Source: B16-G9 sp964400655 | GTDB taxonomy: Bacteria; Bacteroidota; Bacteroidia; Bacteroidales; F082 | Direction of reading: 5' to 3' | Assembly: GCA_964400655.1 (NCBI GenBank) | Contig: CAYNVN010000050.1 | Location: 1 to 9,291, forward strand | Length of the DNA stretch: 9,291 nt | Shown here: positions 7,066-9,291 of the stretch, in pieces | How positions within the stretch are numbered: position 1 is the stretch's first letter | Layout of the letters: each line of letters opens with the position of its first letter | The notes under the pieces: generated by a model | What the model was told of the DNA's origin: nothing | The model's database searches: none | Seen by the model: only the letters and a program-made list of their open reading frames with translations | Translations under genes and position numbers: made by a program

Positions 7066-8751
7066 TTATTTGTTTTTCTTTTTCGACCAGCTATCGCGCA
7101 ATGGTACGGTACGGTTAAAAACCGGCCGGATGTCGGTAGTGTCGGGGTCAACACAGAAATATCCGAGGCGTTGGAATTGGAATTTATCACCAGGTTTTGC
7201 CGTTTTCAGGGCAGGTTCCAATTTGCAATTTTTTAACGCTTTTAATGAATCGGGGTTCAGAAATTCTTTGAAATCTTTGTCTTTGTGTCCGTCGGGATCT
7301 TCGTCGGAGAACAGGCGGTCGTACACCCTTACTTCGGCATCAATGGCATGTTCTGTTGATACCCAGTGAAGGGTTCCTTTAACTTTGCGGGTTACACCGC
7401 TTCCGCTTTTTGTTTCGGGATCGTAGGTGCAATATATTTCGGTTACGTTTCCGTTTTCGTCTTTTTTAAAATCTTCACATTTAACGATGTAGGCACCCTT
7501 AAGCCGAACTTCACGTCCGGGGCCCATTCGGAAGAATTTTTTCGGCGGGTCTTCCATAAAGTCGTCACGCTCAATATAAATTTCGCGACCAAACGGAACC
7601 ATTCTGCTGCCGCTGTTTTCATCTTCGGGATTGTTAATCAGCTCCACCTCTTCCGATTTTCCTTCGGGATAGTTGGTGATGATAACTTTTACCGGATTCA
7701 GAACGGCCATCATCCGGTCGGTTATTTTATTGAGATGTTCTCTTACCGAAAATTCCAGTAAACCTACATCAATAACGTTATCGCGTTTGGCCACACCTAT
7801 GCGGTCGGCAAAATTACGGATGGATTCCGGGGTATAGCCCCTGCGTCTAAGACCCGAAATGGTGGGCATTCGCGGATCGTCCCAGCCGTTAACAATTCCC
7901 TCTTCAACCAGTTGCAGCAATTTACGCTTGCTCATAACGGTGTAACTAAGGTTAAGCCTTGCAAATTCTATCTGGCGAGGGCGGTAGGTTTCTTCAACAA
8001 TCTGGTCTAAAAACCAATCGTAAAGCGGGCGGTGGATTTCAAACTCCAGGGTGCAAAGCGAGTGGGTAATGCCTTCGATAAAATCCGATTGTCCGTGAGC
8101 CCAGTCGTACATAGGGTAAATATTCCACTTGTTTCCGGTGCGATGGTGCTCGCTGTGCAGAATGCGGTACATAATGGGGTCGCGCATGTGCATATTGGGA
8201 GAGGTCATATCAATTTTTGCACGCAGCACCTTTGAGCCGTCTTCAAATTCGCCGTTTTTCATTCGTTCAAAAAGGTCGAGACTCTCTTCAACAGGGCGGT
8301 TGCGGTATGGGCTTTCGATACCGGGCCGGGTCGGAACTCCCTTTTGTTCGCTGATTACCTCCTGGGACTGCTCATCAACATAAGCCTTGCCCTCTTTGAT
8401 GAGTTTAACGGCCCAACGGTAAAGTTTGTCAAAATAATCGGAGGCATAATAGGGGCCTTCGTCCCAGTTAAATCCCAGCCATTGGATGTCTTCTTTGATG
8501 GAGTCAACATATTCCACATCTTCCTTTACCGGATTGGTGTCGTCAAAGCGCAGGTTGCATTTTCCGTTGTACTCCTGTGCAAGGCCAAAGTTCAGGCAAA
8601 TGGATTTGGCATGTCCGATATGTAAATAGCCATTGGGTTCCGGGGGAAAACGCAAATGAATTCTTCCCTGATGCTTGTTGTTCCGGATATCCTCTTCTAT
8701 AATGGATTCAATAAAATTCAACGATTTTTTTTCCTTTTCGGGAGTTTCCAT
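7066..8751 (-). CDS. glnS: Glutaminyl-tRNA synthetase (GlnRS)
   Basis: This 561-residue class I aminoacyl-tRNA synthetase charges tRNA-Gln with glutamine in the cytoplasm using ATP. The nucleotide-binding HIGH motif is H44-I-G-H47, in PPEPNGYLHIGHAKS. The second signature, the KMSKS equivalent, is VMSKR at 272-276. FDDTNPVKED at 69-78 is the amino-acid-pocket segment typical of GlnRS. The catalytic core covers about residues 28-340, and the two-barrel anticodon-binding region about 342-545. The length is close to the E. coli enzyme. Presence of GlnRS suggests direct Gln-tRNA formation, not only the amidotransferase route; the GatCAB genes are not in this window. I chose the ATG at 8751 because the longer TTG start at 8778 overlaps the predicted -7 promoter element. 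The last residues (SKKKNK) are a short basic tail. The following gene on the same strand begins 90 bases further on. Confidence 0.97.
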   Translation of the reverse strand: METPEKEKKSLNFIESIIEEDIRNNKHQGRIHLRFPPEPNGYLHIGHAKSICLNFGLAQEYNGKCNLRFDDTNPVKEDVEYVDSIKEDIQWLGFNWDEGPYYASDYFDKLYRWAVKLIKEGKAYVDEQSQEVISEQKGVPTRPGIESPYRNRPVEESLDLFERMKNGEFEDGSKVLRAKIDMTSPNMHMRDPIMYRILHSEHHRTGNKWNIYPMYDWAHGQSDFIEGITHSLCTLEFEIHRPLYDWFLDQIVEETYRPRQIEFARLNLSYTVMSKRKLLQLVEEGIVNGWDDPRMPTISGLRRRGYTPESIRNFADRIGVAKRDNVIDVGLLEFSVREHLNKITDRMMAVLNPVKVIITNYPEGKSEEVELINNPEDENSGSRMVPFGREIYIERDDFMEDPPKKFFRMGPGREVRLKGAYIVKCEDFKKDENGNVTEIYCTYDPETKSGSGVTRKVKGTLHWVSTEHAIDAEVRVYDRLFSDEDPDGHKDKDFKEFLNPDSLKALKNCKLEPALKTAKPGDKFQFQRLGYFCVDPDTTDIRPVFNRTVPLRDSWSKKKNK

Positions 8752-8775
8752 AATATGCTCATTTTTTTGAAGCTG

Positions 8776-8783
8776 CAAAATTA
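8776..8783 (-). promoter_or_regulatory. -7 promoter element for glnS
   Basis: Read on the minus strand, TAATTTTG matches the Bacteroidota -7 consensus TAnnTTTG. About 20 bases upstream there is only a weak -33 candidate (CTGTTC). The expected transcript start near 8771 leaves a leader of about 20 bases before the ATG at 8751. This supports that start and rules out a TTG start at 8778. Confidence 0.5.
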
Positions 8784-8879
8784 GTCAGAATTACCGGATG
8801 AACAGATATCTGAAGAAAATTAGTTTGGGACCAATGAACGAGGCGGTTTTAGGTTTGAAGGTTCAAAGTTTGAGGAACC

Positions 8880-8903
8880 GCAAAGACGCAGAGGCGCGAA
8901 GAA
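8880..8903. repeat. Octamer tandem run (GCRRAGRM)
   Basis: Three consecutive 8-base units (GCAAAGAC, GCAGAGGC, GCGAAGAA) share the pattern GC-purine-purine-A/G-G. The run is short and degenerate, but it resembles the GC-and-GA-rich intergenic octamer strings seen between genes in many Bacteroidota and other bacteria (general recollection, not checked). Confidence 0.5.
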
Positions 8904-8923
8904 AACCTTTTCGGTTGCTTGGG

Positions 8924-8986
8924 GCTGGTTGCTGGTTGCTGGTTGCTGGTTGCTGGTTGCTGGTCGCTGGTTGCTCGTTGTTCGTT
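8924..8986. repeat. Heptamer tandem array, unit GCTGGTT
   Basis: Nine 7-base units lie end to end. Units 1-5 (8924-8958) and unit 7 (8966-8972) are perfect GCTGGTT; unit 6 is GCTGGTC, unit 8 GCTCGTT and unit 9 GTTCGTT. The decay toward the right end is what slippage-driven arrays commonly show. On the minus strand the array translates in one frame as a TSNQQPA-type repeat, but there is no coding context. Confidence 0.9.
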
Positions 8987-9007
8987 GTCCCTTCCGCAAG
9001 CCCCACT

Positions 9008-9157
9008 GTCATTCCGAAGGAGGCACGACTGAGGCCTGCCCGAACGTACCGTTCGGTACGGGCGGGGAACTCCTGAGTAGCAGCCTGCCCTTTAGGCAAA
9101 TGGGAGTTCGGTCGATTAAAGTAGGGGATTTCTCGGTCGTACCTCCCTCGAAATGAC
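9008..9157. repeat. MITE-like inverted-repeat element, about 150 bp
   Basis: The left end (9008-9034, beginning GTCATTCCGAAGG) matches the reverse complement of the right end (9131-9157, ending CTCGAAATGAC) at 22 of 27 positions. The flanks CCCC (9001-9004) and GGGG (9158-9161) could extend the pairing across a 3-base bulge. Inside lie a GC-rich nested palindrome (9038-9063, GCCCG/CGGGC outside and TACC/GGTA inside) and a second hairpin with GAACTCC (9067-9073) and GGAGTTC (9103-9109). The predicted shape is a terminal stem with two branches. No transposase and no clear target-site duplication are visible. The ends resemble a family of GTCATT-bounded intergenic repeats that I recall from Bacteroidota; this was not checked. 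Confidence 0.65.
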
Positions 9158-9189
9158 GGGGAAATAAATGAACGACGTAGTTTTAACTC

Positions 9190-9221
9190 TAGGCACTCCA
9201 CACTTTAGGCACTCCACACTT
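9190..9221. repeat. Perfect 16-bp tandem duplication
   Basis: TAGGCACTCCACACTT occurs twice without a gap, at 9190-9205 and 9206-9221. The copies are identical, which suggests a recent duplication. Nothing links it to a gene. Confidence 0.9.
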
Positions 9222-9232
9222 CAAGTACTTTT

Positions 9233-9272
9233 GATTTATGATTTCAAATTTTTGATTTAAGATTTTTGATTT
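9233..9272. repeat. Second 7-bp-period array, unit GATTTNN
   Basis: GATTT begins at 9233, 9240, 9254, 9261 and 9268, and the missing position 9247 holds AATTT. This gives six units in strict 7-base phase (GATTTAT, GATTTCA, AATTTTT, GATTTAA, GATTTTT, GATTT). Because the region is A/T-rich some regularity could be chance, but the phase is exact. Confidence 0.7.
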
Positions 9273-9273
9273 G

Positions 9274-9290
9274 CCTGCCCGTCTGGCAGG
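9274..9290. repeat. CCTGCC/GGCAGG hairpin at the window edge
   Basis: CCTGCC (9274-9279) and GGCAGG (9285-9290) form a 6-bp GC-rich stem with a CGTCT loop. The word GCCTGCCC that opens it also occurs at 9034-9041 and 9083-9090 inside the inverted-repeat element, so this may be the edge of another copy or a related element cut off by the window. Confidence 0.5.
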
Positions 9291-9291
9291 T

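Larger units (their letters stand above)
8843..9291. repeat. Gene-free repeat cluster upstream of glnS
   Basis: About 450 bases hold no credible gene and consist mostly of stacked short repeats. In order they are: a small hairpin region with GCGGTT/AACCGC arms at 8843-8881 enclosing TTTGAA/TTCAAA; an octamer run (GCAAAGAC, GCAGAGGC, GCGAAGAA) at 8880-8903; a GCTGGTT array at 8924-8986; an inverted-repeat element at 9008-9157; a 16-bp tandem duplication at 9190-9221; a GATTT array at 9233-9272; and a CCTGCC/GGCAGG hairpin at 9274-9290. Open frames here encode only repeat-derived peptides such as runs of TSNQQPA. The cluster begins roughly 60 bases upstream of the glnS -7 element and runs out of the window. 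Confidence 0.8.

Noticed and set aside
8924..8986. CRISPR array
   Set aside because: The units are 7 bases long and adjacent without spacers, and no cas gene is present.
9008..9157. tRNA gene or insertion sequence
   Set aside because: The branched fold lacks a T-loop GTTCRAnnC motif and an acceptor end, and there is no transposase frame.
8863..9201. Possible 112-residue minus-strand protein with TSNQQPA repeats
   Set aside because: It is the translation of the heptamer array and the inverted-repeat element, with no ribosome-binding or promoter context.

Overview
This window most likely comes from a member of the Bacteroidota, and probably from the Bacteroidales/Marinilabiliales side, although that finer placement is inference. 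Two large minus-strand proteins end in the type A C-terminal sorting domain of the type IX secretion system, with the signatures FPNPTNG and YPNPGTG. Three upstream regions carry the Bacteroidota-type -7 promoter element TAnnTTTG. None of the genes shows a clear Shine-Dalgarno sequence, which is usual for this phylum.

Layout from left to right. Positions 1-297 hold the 3' end of a plus-strand TPR-type gene cut by the window edge. A promoter at 373-406 then drives a two-gene plus-strand operon: rlmN, a radical SAM methyltransferase acting on 23S rRNA and tRNA, and, 6 bases after its stop, a YkgJ-type cysteine-cluster protein. A perfect 14-bp hairpin at 1966-1997 ends this operon and probably also ends the facing minus-strand gene. 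The remaining genes lie on the minus strand. In transcription order they are glnS (glutaminyl-tRNA synthetase, 8751-7066), a 1084-residue secreted Asp-box propeller protein with fibronectin-like, GEVED and Ig-like modules (6975-3721), and a 504-residue secreted Omp28-like, thioredoxin-fold protein with a PKD domain (3534-2020). A strong hairpin at 3653-3690 separates the last two, and the 504-residue gene has its own promoter.

Functionally the window joins two housekeeping translation genes (rlmN, glnS) with two exported cell-surface proteins. Nothing in the sequence ties the two groups into one pathway. The surface proteins share an export route and a multidomain adhesin-like design, but their substrates cannot be read from sequence.

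The right end (about 8843-9291) contains no gene. It is a stack of short repeats: an octamer run, a clear GCTGGTT heptamer array, a roughly 150-bp element with imperfect terminal inverted repeats and nested palindromes, a 16-bp tandem duplication, and a second 7-bp-period array built on GATTT. This is the least ordinary part of the window. I found no CRISPR array, insertion sequence, phage gene, toxin-antitoxin pair or defence system, and no convincing undescribed enzymatic system.
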